Of a stretch of 64,000 bases of DNA, positions 40,511 to 49,355 are shown piece after piece. The notes beneath the pieces are model-generated. The model worked only from the letters and a program-made list of their open reading frames with translations, ran no database searches and was not told where the DNA came from. The stretch is from Lysobacterales bacterium. GTDB lineage: Bacteria; Pseudomonadota; Gammaproteobacteria; Xanthomonadales; Ahniellaceae. The DNA is taken from NCBI GenBank assembly GCA_016703225.1, contig JADJCM010000002.1:1-64000 (forward strand), in the 5' to 3' direction. The position numbers were made by a program, and so were the translations under genes. Every line of letters begins with the position of its first letter. Position 1 is the stretch's first letter.

Positions 40511-41225
40511 ACTCGACCGCCAACGCGGCATCCACATCGAGGGCCTGCGCAAGCGCTACGGCCAGGGCGACACTGCGGTCGACGCGCTCAAGGGCGTCGA
40601 CATGACGGTGGCGGCGGGCGAAGTCGTGGGCCTGATCGGACCCTCCGGCTCCGGCAAGAGCACCTTGCTGAAGTGCCTCGGCGCCGTCATCGAGCCCACT
40701 GCCGGGCGCATGACTCTCGGCGGCGAGACGATCTACGACGACGGCTGGCGCATCCCCGACCTGCGTGCGCTGCGGCGCGACAAGATCGGCTTCATCTTCC
40801 AGGCGCCGTACCTGATTCCGTTCCTCGACGTGACCGACAATGTCGCGCTGCTGCCGATGCTGGCCGGGCGCAGCAACGCCGAGTCGCGGCGCATGGCGCT
40901 GGAACTGCTGGAGGCGCTCGACGTCGCGCATCGCGCCAAGGCGATGCCGTCGCAGCTGTCGGGCGGCGAACAGCAACGGGTCGCGATCGCGCGCGCGCTG
41001 GTCAGCCGGCCACCGGTGATCCTCGCCGACGAACCGACGGCGCCGCTCGACAGCGAACGCGCGCTCGCGGTGATGCGCATCCTCAACCGCATGGCGCAAC
41101 AGTTCGCAACCGCGATCATCGTCGTCACCCACGACGAAAAAATCATCCCCACGTTCAAGCGCATCTACCACATCCGCGACGGCCGCACCCACGAGGAAGC
41201 CGGCGCCGGTCGCGCGCTCGACTGA
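40503..41225 (+). CDS. ABC transporter ATPase (DevA/LolD-like)
   Basis: A 240-residue ATPase. Walker A is GPSGSGKST near residue 47, Q-loop FIFQAPYLIPF near 100, signature LSGGEQQRVAIARAL near 155, Walker B VILADEPTAPLD near 178 and H-loop VTHD near 213. The D-loop reads APLDS instead of the usual GALD/ANLD, a small deviation. The GTG at 40503 overlaps the permease stop by 8 bases. It closes the TetR-HlyD-FtsX-ATPase operon. The substrate is unknown; the position next to the aromatic operon does not by itself show a link. Confidence 0.9.
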   Translation: MAELDRQRGIHIEGLRKRYGQGDTAVDALKGVDMTVAAGEVVGLIGPSGSGKSTLLKCLGAVIEPTAGRMTLGGETIYDDGWRIPDLRALRRDKIGFIFQAPYLIPFLDVTDNVALLPMLAGRSNAESRRMALELLEALDVAHRAKAMPSQLSGGEQQRVAIARALVSRPPVILADEPTAPLDSERALAVMRILNRMAQQFATAIIVVTHDEKIIPTFKRIYHIRDGRTHEEAGAGRALD

Positions 41226-41232
41226 CCCGGCC

Positions 41233-41598
41233 TCAGCGCGTGGAATCGCGATTGGCGAAACGCATCAGCAGCGCCAGCACGACCCAGACGCCCGCGCGCA
41301 GCGTCATCGCACGCACGCTGTCGACGGCGACCGGTCCCTCCTGCGCATGCAGTACGGCGATCGCCGCCAGCACCAGCAGGTTCAGCGCCGCGATCACGAT
41401 CGCCGCGTTCGCGCCCGACTGCGGCCGCCAGTGCATCGCCAGGCCAGCGCCGACATAGGCCAGGCCCATCGCCGTGTTGAACAGCAGCAGGGGTCGGAAT
41501 ACCCGATACCCCGGATCGACCCCGGCCAGCACCGATGCGCCAGCGCCCAGCGTGGCCAGCCCGAACAGCACCGCGATCATCGCGGCTGCGGTGCGCAT
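41233..41598 (-). CDS. Small four-helix membrane protein, unknown
   Basis: A 121-residue protein of four hydrophobic helices (about residues 3-22, 36-54, 65-84 and 97-113) with short loops. I do not recognise the family. The ATG at 41598 gives a clean membrane start; a GTG at 41625 that overlaps the stop of the preceding gene is an alternative and would fit the overlap habit of this operon. It is the last gene of the SQR/RND operon and meets the ABC ATPase gene tail to tail after 7 bases. Confidence 0.6.
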   Translation of the reverse strand: MRTAAAMIAVLFGLATLGAGASVLAGVDPGYRVFRPLLLFNTAMGLAYVGAGLAMHWRPQSGANAAIVIAALNLLVLAAIAVLHAQEGPVAVDSVRAMTLRAGVWVVLALLMRFANRDSTR

Positions 41599-41617
41599 GA
41601 TGGTGGCGGTGCCGGGC

Positions 41618-41989
41618 TCACTCACGCACGGTGCCTGCCGGCGGGGCGGCCGCACTGAACTCGTCAAACGCGCGCAGGGTTTCGGCGGCGTAGATCATCG
41701 AGGGGCCGGCGCCCATGTAGATGCCCATGGCCACGGTTTCCAGCACTTCCTGGCGGGTGGCGCCGGCACGCACGGCGGCCTTGGCGTGGAAGCCGACACA
41801 GCCGTCGCAGCGGGTAGCGATGGCGATGCCGATCGCGATCAGTTCCTTGGTCTTGACGTCGAGCGCACCCGGCGCGAGTGCCTCGCGCGCCAGCGTGCTG
41901 AAGGCGCGCATGGTGCCGGCGGCGCCGCTTCGCAGTTCGCCGATGGCGGCATTGAGGTCTTCGGTCAGTTGCGGGTAAGACTGGCTCAT
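41618..41989 (-). CDS. AhpD-like carboxymuconolactone decarboxylase-family protein
   Basis: A 123-residue CMD/AhpD-fold protein. RCDGCVGFHAKAAVRAGATR near residues 60-79 holds the CxxC and following His of the AhpD redox site, within KTKELIAIGIAIATRC. Members act as alkylhydroperoxidase partners or thiol oxidoreductases. The ATG overlaps the stop of the DUF3365 gene (ATGA). In an operon with an SQR-like flavoprotein it may handle thiol or persulfide stress, but this is inference from context. Confidence 0.85.
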   Translation of the reverse strand: MSQSYPQLTEDLNAAIGELRSGAAGTMRAFSTLAREALAPGALDVKTKELIAIGIAIATRCDGCVGFHAKAAVRAGATRQEVLETVAMGIYMGAGPSMIYAAETLRAFDEFSAAAPPAGTVRE

Positions 41990-42600
41990 TTCGATTCCAG
42001 GGGTTGAACGGGTTGCGACGATCGTTCGACCTCGGCCCAGATCAGGCCGCGCAGGTCGCCTTCGCGAAATCCGGTGGCGAGATCCTTCGGATACGCCGCC
42101 GCGATCGCCCTTGCGACTTCCGGGGCGATCGTTTCCCTGGGGCCGTGACAGGCGAGACAAGGTGCCTCGACCTTCAGCGCCTTGGCCACGCGCAGGGTCG
42201 GTCCGTCCTCGCTGCGATGGCTGAGTGTGGCCGGGTCCTTGCCCTGCGCGACCTGGGCGGCGAAGCCGTCGAGCACGGCGCGCTGCCAGGTGCTTGGGGT
42301 GTTGGCCGGGCTGCGCTGCTTCAGGCTGGTGCGTCCGACGCGCACGCCGTGCTTCGAGGCGATCTCGGCGGCGATGAGCGGCGCGCGGTCATGGCAGAAC
42401 GCGACCGCGGCCACCGCGCCGTCCTGCGCGACCTTGGCCTGCAAGGCCGTGCGCAGGGACTGGCCGAGCTCGGCCATCGCTGCCTGCGCGCGTGCGGTGT
42501 CGGCGTCGGGGGTTGTTGCGGCGTCGCCTGCCGCGGCGCGGCCAGCTCCGGGCAGGAGCGCCAGCGCCAAGGTCCACGCGAGCATCGATATCGACTTCAT
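41986..42600 (-). CDS. Periplasmic DUF3365 (Tll0287-like) c-type haem protein
   Basis: A 204-residue exported protein with a signal peptide near residues 1-23 (SMLAWTLALALLPGAGRAAA). A CLACH motif (APCLACHGPRETIAPEVA) near residue 152 is a c-type haem site. AVAFCHDRAPLIAAEIASKH near 70 and NTPSTWQRAVLDGF are hallmark DUF3365 segments. The fold is PAS-like and such proteins can sense redox state or gases. It starts in ATGA overlap with the RND pump gene, an uncommon partnership: the haem protein may report periplasmic redox state or receive electrons. Confidence 0.82.
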   Translation of the reverse strand: MKSISMLAWTLALALLPGAGRAAAGDAATTPDADTARAQAAMAELGQSLRTALQAKVAQDGAVAAVAFCHDRAPLIAAEIASKHGVRVGRTSLKQRSPANTPSTWQRAVLDGFAAQVAQGKDPATLSHRSEDGPTLRVAKALKVEAPCLACHGPRETIAPEVARAIAAAYPKDLATGFREGDLRGLIWAEVERSSQPVQPLESK

Positions 42601-45600
42601 GCAGTCTTCTCCGGTGGGGGCTCCCTGCGGACGAGCAGGGTGTAATAGAGCAGCGGGATCACGACCAGGGTCAGCACGGTCGAGACCAGGATGCCGAAGA
42701 TCAGGCTGATCGCCAGGCCGTTGAAGATCGGGTCGTCGAGGATGAACACGGCACCACCCATCGCCGCCACCGCGGTCAGCGCGATCGGCTGCGCGCGCAC
42801 CGCGCAGGCTTCGATCACCGCGTCGGCCAGCGCCATGCCTTGCGCGCGTGCGTGGTTGATGAAATCGACCAGCAGGATCGAGTTGCGCACGATGATGCCG
42901 GCGAGCGCGATCATGCCGATCATCGAGGTCGCGGTGAATTGCGCACCGAGCAAAGCGTGTCCGGGCATCACGCCGATCGCCGTCAACGGGATCGGCGCCA
43001 TGATGATCAGCGGCACCACGTAGCTGCGGAACTGCGCCACCACCAGCAGGTAGATCAGCACCATCCCGGCGGCATAGGCGATGCCCATGTCGCGGAAGGT
43101 CTCGAAGGTGATCTGCCATTCGCCGTCCCACTTCACCGCGAAGCGAGGTATCGCTCGGCTGCGCAAAGAAGTACTGGTCGAGCTTCGCGCCGGCGAGCGT
43201 GCCGGCGTCGAGCTGCGCGACGACGCGGAACATGCCATACAGCGGCGAGTCCAGTGCCCCGGCTTCATCCGCAGTGACATAGACCACCGGCGCCAGATCC
43301 TTGTGGTACAGGGTCTGCTCCCACGGCTGCTGCTCGACGCGCACCATTTCCGACAGCGGCACCAGCCGCCCGTCGCCGCCACGCACGCGGATCGCAAGCA
43401 GCTGCGCCAGGCTGGCCTGGTCGCCGGCGGGCAGGCGCAGGCGGATCGGCACCGGCACCTTGGAGGCACCGTCGCGCAGGAAGCCGGCATCGACGCCGGA
43501 CACTGCCAGTGCCAGCGCTTCGGCGATCTGCGCCTGGGTGACACCGAGCCGCGCCGCACGTTCGCGGTCGACCACGATCTGCTCGCGCGTCGCGTCTGCT
43601 TCCATCGAGGTGTCGATATCGACGATGCCCTCGGTGGCCGCGAACTTTGCCTGCAGCTCGCGCGCGATGGCGCGGGTGCGCTCGGCGTCGGGCCCGTACA
43701 GTTCGGCGACCAGCGGCGCCATCACCGGCGGCCCCGGCGGCACTTCGCTGATCTTGATCGAGGCACCGTAGCGCTTGCCGATCGCGGCCAGCTGCGGGCG
43801 CACCGCGCGTGCGATGTCGTGGCTCTTGCGCGAGCGATCCTGCTTGTCGACCAGGTTCACCTGCAGGTCGCCGACGGTGGCGCCGCTGCGCAGGTAGTAC
43901 TGGCGCACCAGGCCGTTGAAGTTGACCGCGGCGGCAGTGCCGGCGTGGCCCTGCACGTGCCGCACCTCGGCGACCTCGACCAGCTCCTGCGCGAGTTCGA
44001 CGAGCAGCGCATTGGTGCGTTCCAATGGCGTGCCTTCGGGCAGATCGACCACCACCTGGAACTCGGACTTGTTGTCGAGCGGCAGCATCTTCAGCACCAC
44101 CAGTTGCAGCACCGCGAGCAGGGCCGCGAAGCCGACCGCGGCGACCATGCCGGCAAACAGCCACAGGCGCCGACGCGCGCCGCGCTCGCGCTCCAGGAAC
44201 GGCGTGAACGCGCGCCGGAACAGGCGCGATAGTTTCGTCGCGGCAGCGTTGCCGGCATCGGCGTGTGCGCCGCCCGCTGCCGGCAGGTGCCGCGACAGCA
44301 GCTTGTAGGCGAGCCACGGCGTCACCGTGAGCGCGATCAGCAGCGAGATCAGCATGCCGGCTGAAGCATTCACCGGGATCGGTCGCATGTACGGGCCCAT
44401 CAGCCCGGAGACGAAGGCCATCGGCAGCAGCGCCGCGATCACCGTGAAGGTGGCGAGGATGGTCGGTGCGCCGACCTCGTCCACCGCCGGCGGGATCGCG
44501 TCGAGCAGTTTGCGACCGCCGAGCAGCATGTGGCGATGAATGTTCTCGACGATCACGATGGCGTCGTCAACCAGGATGCCGATGGCGAAGATCAGCGCGA
44601 ACAGCGACACGCGGTTGATGGTGAAGCCCATCGCCCAGCTCGCGAACAAGGTCAGGGCCAGAGTCAGTACCACCGCGCTGCCGACCACCACCGCTTCGCG
44701 CCAGCCGAGCGCGAACAGCACCAGCGCCACCACCAGCATCGTCGCGAACACCAGTTTCTGGATCAGCTTCATCGCCTTGTCGTGCGCGGTGTGGCCGTAG
44801 TCGCGGGTGGTGTTGATGGCGATGCCGGCGGGAATGTGGCTGCGCTTCAAGGTTTCGACGCGGGCGAGGATGGCGCGGGTGATGTCGGAGGCATTCGCGC
44901 CCGGCTTCTTGGCGATGGCGATGGTCAGCGCCGGCGCCAGCGCCAGCGTCCCCGGCGTCGGCCCGGCGGCAGCGTGCCAGACCAGACTGCGTGGCAGATC
45001 GGCGCCGCGTTCGATGCGCGCGACCTCGGACAACAGCAGCGGTCGACCGTCGCGCAGTCCGACCACCAGACTCGCCACCTCATCGGCGTCGCCGAGCCAG
45101 GTGCCGGCAGTGACCGGGACATTGCGCCCCGGCGCCACGCGCTCGCCGGCCTGACGCACGAAGTTCGCGCTGGCGAGGGCGCCGGCGAGGTCCTGCGGCG
45201 TCATGCCGTAGGCGGCCAGCCGCGTCGCATCGAGCTCGACCGTCACCACGCGCTCGGGTGCGCCGATCGTGTACACGTCGCGCGTTCCGGGCACGCGCTT
45301 GAGTTCGGTTTCCAGCGTATGCGCGACCGCGGCCAGTTCGGTGGCGCCGCGCTGCGGGTCGTTGGTGGACAGGGTCAGGGTCATCGCCGGCACATCGTCG
45401 ATGCCCATCGGCCGCACCAGCGGCTGGCCGACGCCAAGCTGTGCCGGCGCCCAGTCCTGGTTCGAATAGACCTGGTTGTACAGACGCACCAGCGCGTCCT
45501 GGCGCGGCACGCCGACCTGGAACTCGACCGTGAGCACGGCGAGACCCGGTCGTGACACCGAGTAGACGTGCTTGACGCCCTCGATCTCGGACAGCACCTG

Positions 45601-45834
45601 CTCCAGCGGATAGCTGACCAGGTTCTCGACATCCGCCGCCGCTGCGCCGGCGAAGGGCACCACGACGTTGGCCATGGTCACGTCGATTTGCGGCTCTTCT
45701 TCCTGCGGCGTGATCAGTACCGCAACCAGGCCGAGCAGCAGGCCGGCGATCGCCAGCACCGGCGTCAGCGGATTGGCGACGAATTGCTGCGCCAGCCTTC
45801 CGGAAATGCCCAGGGACTTGCCGGCATCGCTCAC
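42597..45834 (-). CDS. RND efflux permease, one frameshift
   Basis: About 1,078 residues when joined: an AcrB-like inner-membrane pump. TM1 is near residue 21 (LTPVLAIAGLLLGLVAVLI). The periplasmic half has PFAGAAAADVENLVSYPLEQ. The TM4 proton-relay part reads ALIFAIGILVDDAIVIVENI near 415. The second half has LEVAEVRHVQGHAGTAA-like periplasmic elements and ends with MIALAGIIVRNSILLVDFIN and LVVIPLLYYTLLVRREPPPE. The frame switches once between about 43135 and 43165 (QYFFAQPSDT to RFAVKWDGEWQIT). Both sides are otherwise well conserved, so a consensus error is probable. It pairs with the lipoprotein adaptor at 45831; the outer-membrane channel is not in the window. Confidence 0.85.
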
Positions 45835-46910
45835 GGTGCCGACTCCGCGGCCGCGACGCCGAGGTGCGCGAGCGCCGCCAGCGGATCGCGGGCGTAGCGC
45901 TCGCCGGCCACGAGCCCGGCCAGCACCTCGATCTGGTCGCCGAAGCGATGGCCAAGGCGCAGTTGACGGAGCGCTACACGGTTGCGCGCATCGACCACGT
46001 ACACCGCGGTGACTTCGCTGCGGCGCACGAGCGCGGCGGCCGGAATCAGCAGGCGCTCGGCGCTGCCGATCGCGAACGCGGCCTTCACCGTCATGCCCGG
46101 CTGCAGCCCGGTCTCGACTTCGGACAGTTCCAGGCGCACGCGGAAGCTGTGCGTGGTGGCATCGGCGTAGGGAAACAGGATCAACTCGCGCGCCTCGATG
46201 CGGCGGCCGTCGTCGAGCAGGATCGCGGCATGGCGGTGCTCGCGGATCGCGGCCATGTCGCCCTGCGGAATCTCGACCTCGACGCGCAGCTGTGCCAGCG
46301 ACAGCCCCGAGACCAGCGGCTGCCCAGGGCGCACGGTTTCGCCGACCTGCACGTGCCGTTCGGTCAGGATGCCGCTGTAGGGCGCACGGATCACCGTGTA
46401 GTCGACCTGTTCGCCGGCCTGGCGCAAGGCTGCGCGCGCGGCTTCGAGCGCAGCCTTGGCGGCGTCGTGCCGTGCCACCGCCTGGTCGTAGGCGGCCTGC
46501 GCCACCAGCTTTTTCGCGATCAGCTCCTGGGCGCGGTCGAAGGCGAGTTCGGCTTCGCGCGCATTCGCTTCGGCGGCTCGCAGCGCGGCCTCGGCCTGGC
46601 GTCGCCCGGACTGCTGTTCGACATCGGTGAAGCGCACGATCACGTCGCCGACCTGGACGTAGTCATTAACGTCGAACGGCAGCTCGGTCACGCGCCCGCC
46701 GGTTTGCGCCGATAGCGTGGCCTTGTGCACGGCATCGACGACACCGTCCCAGACGCGTTCCTGCGTCGCCGACTGCGTCGCCGCCACCGCGGTCGCAAAC
46801 GTCACCGGCGCCACCGTGCGTGGCTTGCCGGCGTCGTGGCCGCAGGCGGCGAGCAGCAGGGCCGCGGCCGCGGCGAGGAACGGCGCGATGCGCATGCGAT
46901 TGTCGCTCAC
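45831..46910 (-). CDS. RND periplasmic adaptor lipoprotein
   Basis: A 359-residue membrane fusion protein. The GTG at 46910 overlaps the DUF2892 stop (GTGA); an internal ATG at 46895 is possible. A lipoprotein signal ends in LLLAAC with the acylated Cys at about residue 23. The lipoyl halves (VVDAVHKATLSAQTGGRVTE; YTVIRAPYSGILTERHVQVG) flank an alpha-helical hairpin at about 105-165, followed by the beta-barrel and MP domains. It works with the RND pump immediately downstream. Being in one operon with an SQR-like enzyme suggests export of sulfur-related or oxidised compounds, but the substrate is not shown. Confidence 0.85.
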   Translation of the reverse strand: MSDNRMRIAPFLAAAAALLLAACGHDAGKPRTVAPVTFATAVAATQSATQERVWDGVVDAVHKATLSAQTGGRVTELPFDVNDYVQVGDVIVRFTDVEQQSGRRQAEAALRAAEANAREAELAFDRAQELIAKKLVAQAAYDQAVARHDAAKAALEAARAALRQAGEQVDYTVIRAPYSGILTERHVQVGETVRPGQPLVSGLSLAQLRVEVEIPQGDMAAIREHRHAAILLDDGRRIEARELILFPYADATTHSFRVRLELSEVETGLQPGMTVKAAFAIGSAERLLIPAAALVRRSEVTAVYVVDARNRVALRQLRLGHRFGDQIEVLAGLVAGERYARDPLAALAHLGVAAAESAP

Positions 46911-47110
46911 TTGAACGCGCAACCGGCCTGCAGGCCGAGCTTGCGGAACACGATCGCGGCCGGGCAGAAGCCGGTGAACGCCGACTGCAGCAGGTTGAGG
47001 CCGACGAAGGTGGTCAGCAGCAGCCACCACGGCGAGACGAAGTGCGTCAGCAGTACGCTGATCAGGATCATCGAGCCGGCAAACGCAAACATGGCGCGAT
47101 CGACGTTCAT
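46907..47110 (-). CDS. DUF2892 (YgaP-like membrane) protein
   Basis: A 67-residue membrane protein with two helices (about residues 8-24 and 27-44). It has the DUF2892 hallmark ending LLQSAFTGFCPAAIVFRKLG with a conserved Cys in GFCP. In many bacteria DUF2892 proteins, alone or fused to rhodanese as in YgaP, accompany sulfide or persulfide detoxification genes under ArsR-type control. The ATG has GGAGAAAACCC before it. It lies between the SQR-like gene and the adaptor gene. Confidence 0.85.
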   Translation of the reverse strand: MNVDRAMFAFAGSMILISVLLTHFVSPWWLLLTTFVGLNLLQSAFTGFCPAAIVFRKLGLQAGCAFK

Positions 47111-47143
47111 GGGTTTTCTCCTCAAGCAAGGGTGGAAACGGGT

Positions 47144-48415
47144 TTACTTCAGGCGCTCGATGCCGAGCGCTTTCAACACGTACTTCTCGTAGATCGGCTC
47201 GGTGTTGCCGGAGCGCATCTTGGCGAGGAAGTATTTCTCGAACGCGATCTTGGCCAGGTGCACCCATTTGCCGACCTTGGCCCAGGTGACGTTGCGCGGC
47301 GGAATCTGCGGAATGGCGACGAAGGCGGCGCCGGTGTCGCCCATGTCGGCCAGGCAGATCGCGTTCCAGGTCGCCTTGGCTTCGACCGCGCGGCCCTCGA
47401 TGTCGGCCTGGATGTTTGCGACGATGGCGCTGACCATCGACTCGATCATGAAACCGGTCTTGGGTGCGCCGGTCGGCACCGGAGTCGCTTCCACCGGCGG
47501 GATCGCGACACAGACGCCGGCCGAATAGACGTTGCCGAACTTGGGGTTGCGCTGGTGCGCGTCGATCAGCACGAAGCCGCGCGGATTGCACAGGTCCTTG
47601 GCGGCGCGCACGGCATCGACGCCGGTGAACGGCGGCATCACCATCGCGAAGCGCTGCGGCAGCATGTGCTCGCGCAGCACCTGGCCGCGGTCGTCGAGCT
47701 CGGTGGCCTTCACTTCGCTCGCGGTGATCTCGGTGATCTTGGCGTTGGTGATCCACTTGATGTGGCGCTGGCGCAGCTCGGACTCGAGCAGGCCCTTGGA
47801 ATCGCCGACGCCGCCGAGGCCCATGTGGCCGATGTAGGGCTCGCTGGTCACGTAGGTCATCGGCACGCGGTCGCGCAGCTTGCGCTTGCGCAGGTCGGCA
47901 TCGAGAATCATCGCGAACTCGTAGGCCGGGCCGAAACAGCTGACACCGGGCGCCGCGCCGATCACGACCGGGCCAGGATTCTTCAGGAACTCCTGATACG
48001 CCGCCCATGCCGTGTGCGCGTGCTCGGTGGTGCAGATCGATTGCGTGTGCGCGGCCGGCCCGAGCCCCGGCACTTCGTCGAAGGCCAGGCGCGGGCCGGT
48101 GGTGATCACCAGGTAGTCGTAGTCGAGCGTGCGGCCGTCGCGCAGCAGCACCTGGTTCGATTCCGGGATCACGCGCTCGGCACCGGCGGCCTCGAAGTCG
48201 ATGTGCTTCCTGGCGAGGTACTTCGGCGCGTCCACCTGGACATCAGCCGGTTTGCGCCAACCGACCGCGACCCAGGGATTGGACGGCGTGAAGCTGAACT
48301 GGTTGCCCTCGCCGACCACGGTGATCGCGGCGCGGTCCTTGCCCAGTGCGCCGCGCAGTTCATACGCCACGCTCATCCCGCCAATGCCGGCGCCCAACAC
48401 GATGATCCGCTTCAT
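47144..48415 (-). CDS. Sulfide:quinone oxidoreductase-like flavoprotein
   Basis: A 423-residue FAD enzyme of the SQR family. The N-terminal dinucleotide motif is IIVLGAGIGGMSVAYELRGA at residues 4-23, DYDYLVITTGPRLAFDEVPG lies near 98 and FGNVYSAGVCVAIPP near 305. Redox-cysteine candidates are in GVSCFGPAYEF near 160 and SAGVCVAI near 312. It likely oxidises sulfide or persulfide and passes electrons to quinone at the membrane face. I chose the ATG at 48415 (GGAG 8 bases before); an upstream in-frame ATG at 48442 lies inside the operator region. It is the first gene of a minus-strand operon, divergent from the ArsR repressor. Confidence 0.82.
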   Translation of the reverse strand: MKRIIVLGAGIGGMSVAYELRGALGKDRAAITVVGEGNQFSFTPSNPWVAVGWRKPADVQVDAPKYLARKHIDFEAAGAERVIPESNQVLLRDGRTLDYDYLVITTGPRLAFDEVPGLGPAAHTQSICTTEHAHTAWAAYQEFLKNPGPVVIGAAPGVSCFGPAYEFAMILDADLRKRKLRDRVPMTYVTSEPYIGHMGLGGVGDSKGLLESELRQRHIKWITNAKITEITASEVKATELDDRGQVLREHMLPQRFAMVMPPFTGVDAVRAAKDLCNPRGFVLIDAHQRNPKFGNVYSAGVCVAIPPVEATPVPTGAPKTGFMIESMVSAIVANIQADIEGRAVEAKATWNAICLADMGDTGAAFVAIPQIPPRNVTWAKVGKWVHLAKIAFEKYFLAKMRSGNTEPIYEKYVLKALGIERLK

Positions 48416-48444
48416 GGCCTGCTCCGTTCTGTGAGCGCCCAAAC

Positions 48445-48460
48445 ATTAGGCGTTGCTAAT
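48445..48460. promoter_or_regulatory. Candidate ArsR (SqrR/BigR-like) operator
   Basis: ATTAGGCGTTGCTAAT: ATTAG and CTAAT around a 6-base centre. A third half-site CTAAT follows at 48471-48475. The site lies in the 109-base gap between the divergent SQR-like and ArsR genes and overlaps both predicted promoters, so one bound dimer could silence both. Confidence 0.5.
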
Positions 48461-48482
48461 GTAGTGATCGCTAATCTAGAAT
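48453..48482 (+). promoter_or_regulatory. Predicted promoter of arsR-rhodanese
   Basis: TTGCTA (48453-48458), 18 bases, TAGAAT (48477-48482; five of six consensus bases). The -35 overlaps the right arm of the ATTAG/CTAAT inverted repeat. Confidence 0.5.
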
Positions 48483-48486
48483 GCAA
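48458..48486 (-). promoter_or_regulatory. Predicted promoter of the SQR-DUF2892-RND operon
   Basis: On the minus strand, TTGCAT (48486-48481), 17 bases, TACATT (48463-48458), 43 bases before the ATG at 48415. It faces and overlaps the ArsR promoter almost completely. Confidence 0.4.
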
Positions 48487-48524
48487 GCGCCGGAGTTTCG
48501 GCGGCCAGTGAGCGGGGACCATCG

Positions 48525-48881
48525 GTGAGCACATCGCGCAAGCGTACGAACCAGCCGCCGCCCATGGCCGCGGCCATGGCCGCGCAGGCCGAACGCGCGA
48601 CCGAGTTGCTGAAGGCGATGGCGCACCCGCAGCGGCTGCGCGTGCTGTGCCTGCTGGTCGAGGGCGAGCGCTCGGTCGGCGAAATCAACCGCGAGGTCGA
48701 GCTGAGCCAGTCGGCGCTGTCGCAACACCTGGCGCGGCTGCGCGACGAGGGTCTGGTAGCGACGCGCAAGGAGGCGCAGACGGTGTTCTATCGCCTGGCC
48801 CCGGGCCCGGCGCTGGAAGTGATCCGAACCCTGCACGACGTGTATTGCCCGAGCGGCGCGCGTGCCCGCATTTGCAACTGA
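48525..48881 (+). CDS. ArsR-family repressor, persulfide-sensor (SqrR/BigR) type
   Basis: A 118-residue winged-helix repressor from GTG 48525. The helix-turn-helix is SVGEINREVELSQSALSQHL near residues 50-69 and the wing KEAQTVFYRLAP near 85. One cysteine lies in the first long helix (RLRVLCLLVEGE) and another in the last (LHDVYCPSG). This two-Cys arrangement is that of the persulfide sensors SqrR and BigR/YgaV, which form a polysulfide bridge and release DNA; metal-binding CxC motifs of classic ArsR are absent. Rhodanese follows 13 bases downstream, and the SQR-like operon is divergent. A later ATG (48564) is possible. Confidence 0.85.
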   Translation: MSTSRKRTNQPPPMAAAMAAQAERATELLKAMAHPQRLRVLCLLVEGERSVGEINREVELSQSALSQHLARLRDEGLVATRKEAQTVFYRLAPGPALEVIRTLHDVYCPSGARARICN

Positions 48882-48894
48882 GGAGTCGTTGAGA

Positions 48895-49263
48895 ATGTTT
48901 TCGCAGTTCAAGGCCCTGTTCGGAATCGGTGCTGCGGCGGTGTCGCCGCAGGAAGCGGTGCGCCGCATCAACGCCGGTGCGCGCGTGATTGATGTGCGCG
49001 AGGCCGACGAGTTCGCGCATGGCAGCATCGCAAGCGCACTGAACGTGCCGCTGTCGCGCATCGAGCGCGAAGGACTCGGCGCGCTGCAGGCGGCCGGCAT
49101 TGCCGCCGACCAGGGCGAGCTGTTGATCATCTGTCGCAGTGGCGCGCGTTCCGGCAGTGCCTGCGCGCGCCTCGGGCGCGAACTCGGCGAACGCGCGATG
49201 AACCTGCAGGGTGGCTTGATGGCCTGGGTTGGCGCCGGCCTGCCGCTCGAGCGCCGCGGCTGA
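48895..49263 (+). CDS. Single-domain rhodanese (sulfurtransferase)
   Basis: A 122-residue rhodanese domain with VIDVREADEFAHGSIASALN near residues 31-50 and the active-site loop LIICRSGARS near 80, with Cys as the sulfur acceptor. WVGAGLPLE at the end is typical. The ATG at 48895 has GAGGAG about 14 bases upstream; an in-frame start within the ArsR end is unlikely. Together with the persulfide-type ArsR it probably transfers or scavenges sulfane sulfur. Cytoplasmic. Confidence 0.88.
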   Translation: MFSQFKALFGIGAAAVSPQEAVRRINAGARVIDVREADEFAHGSIASALNVPLSRIEREGLGALQAAGIAADQGELLIICRSGARSGSACARLGRELGERAMNLQGGLMAWVGAGLPLERRG

Positions 49264-49355
49264 ATCGCGACACATAGCTTGACCCGCGCGGCGCGCAGCA
49301 GGCGCGCTTTGGGCACAGCGCTTGCGTCATCCAGGACAGGTCCGAGGAGGGTGTC

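Noticed and set aside
41986..45834. A 1,282-codon frame apparently fusing the RND pump to the DUF3365 haem protein
   Set aside because: The fusion is produced by the frameshift near 43150. The pump really continues in another frame to 42597, and the haem protein has its own ATG and signal peptide at 42600.
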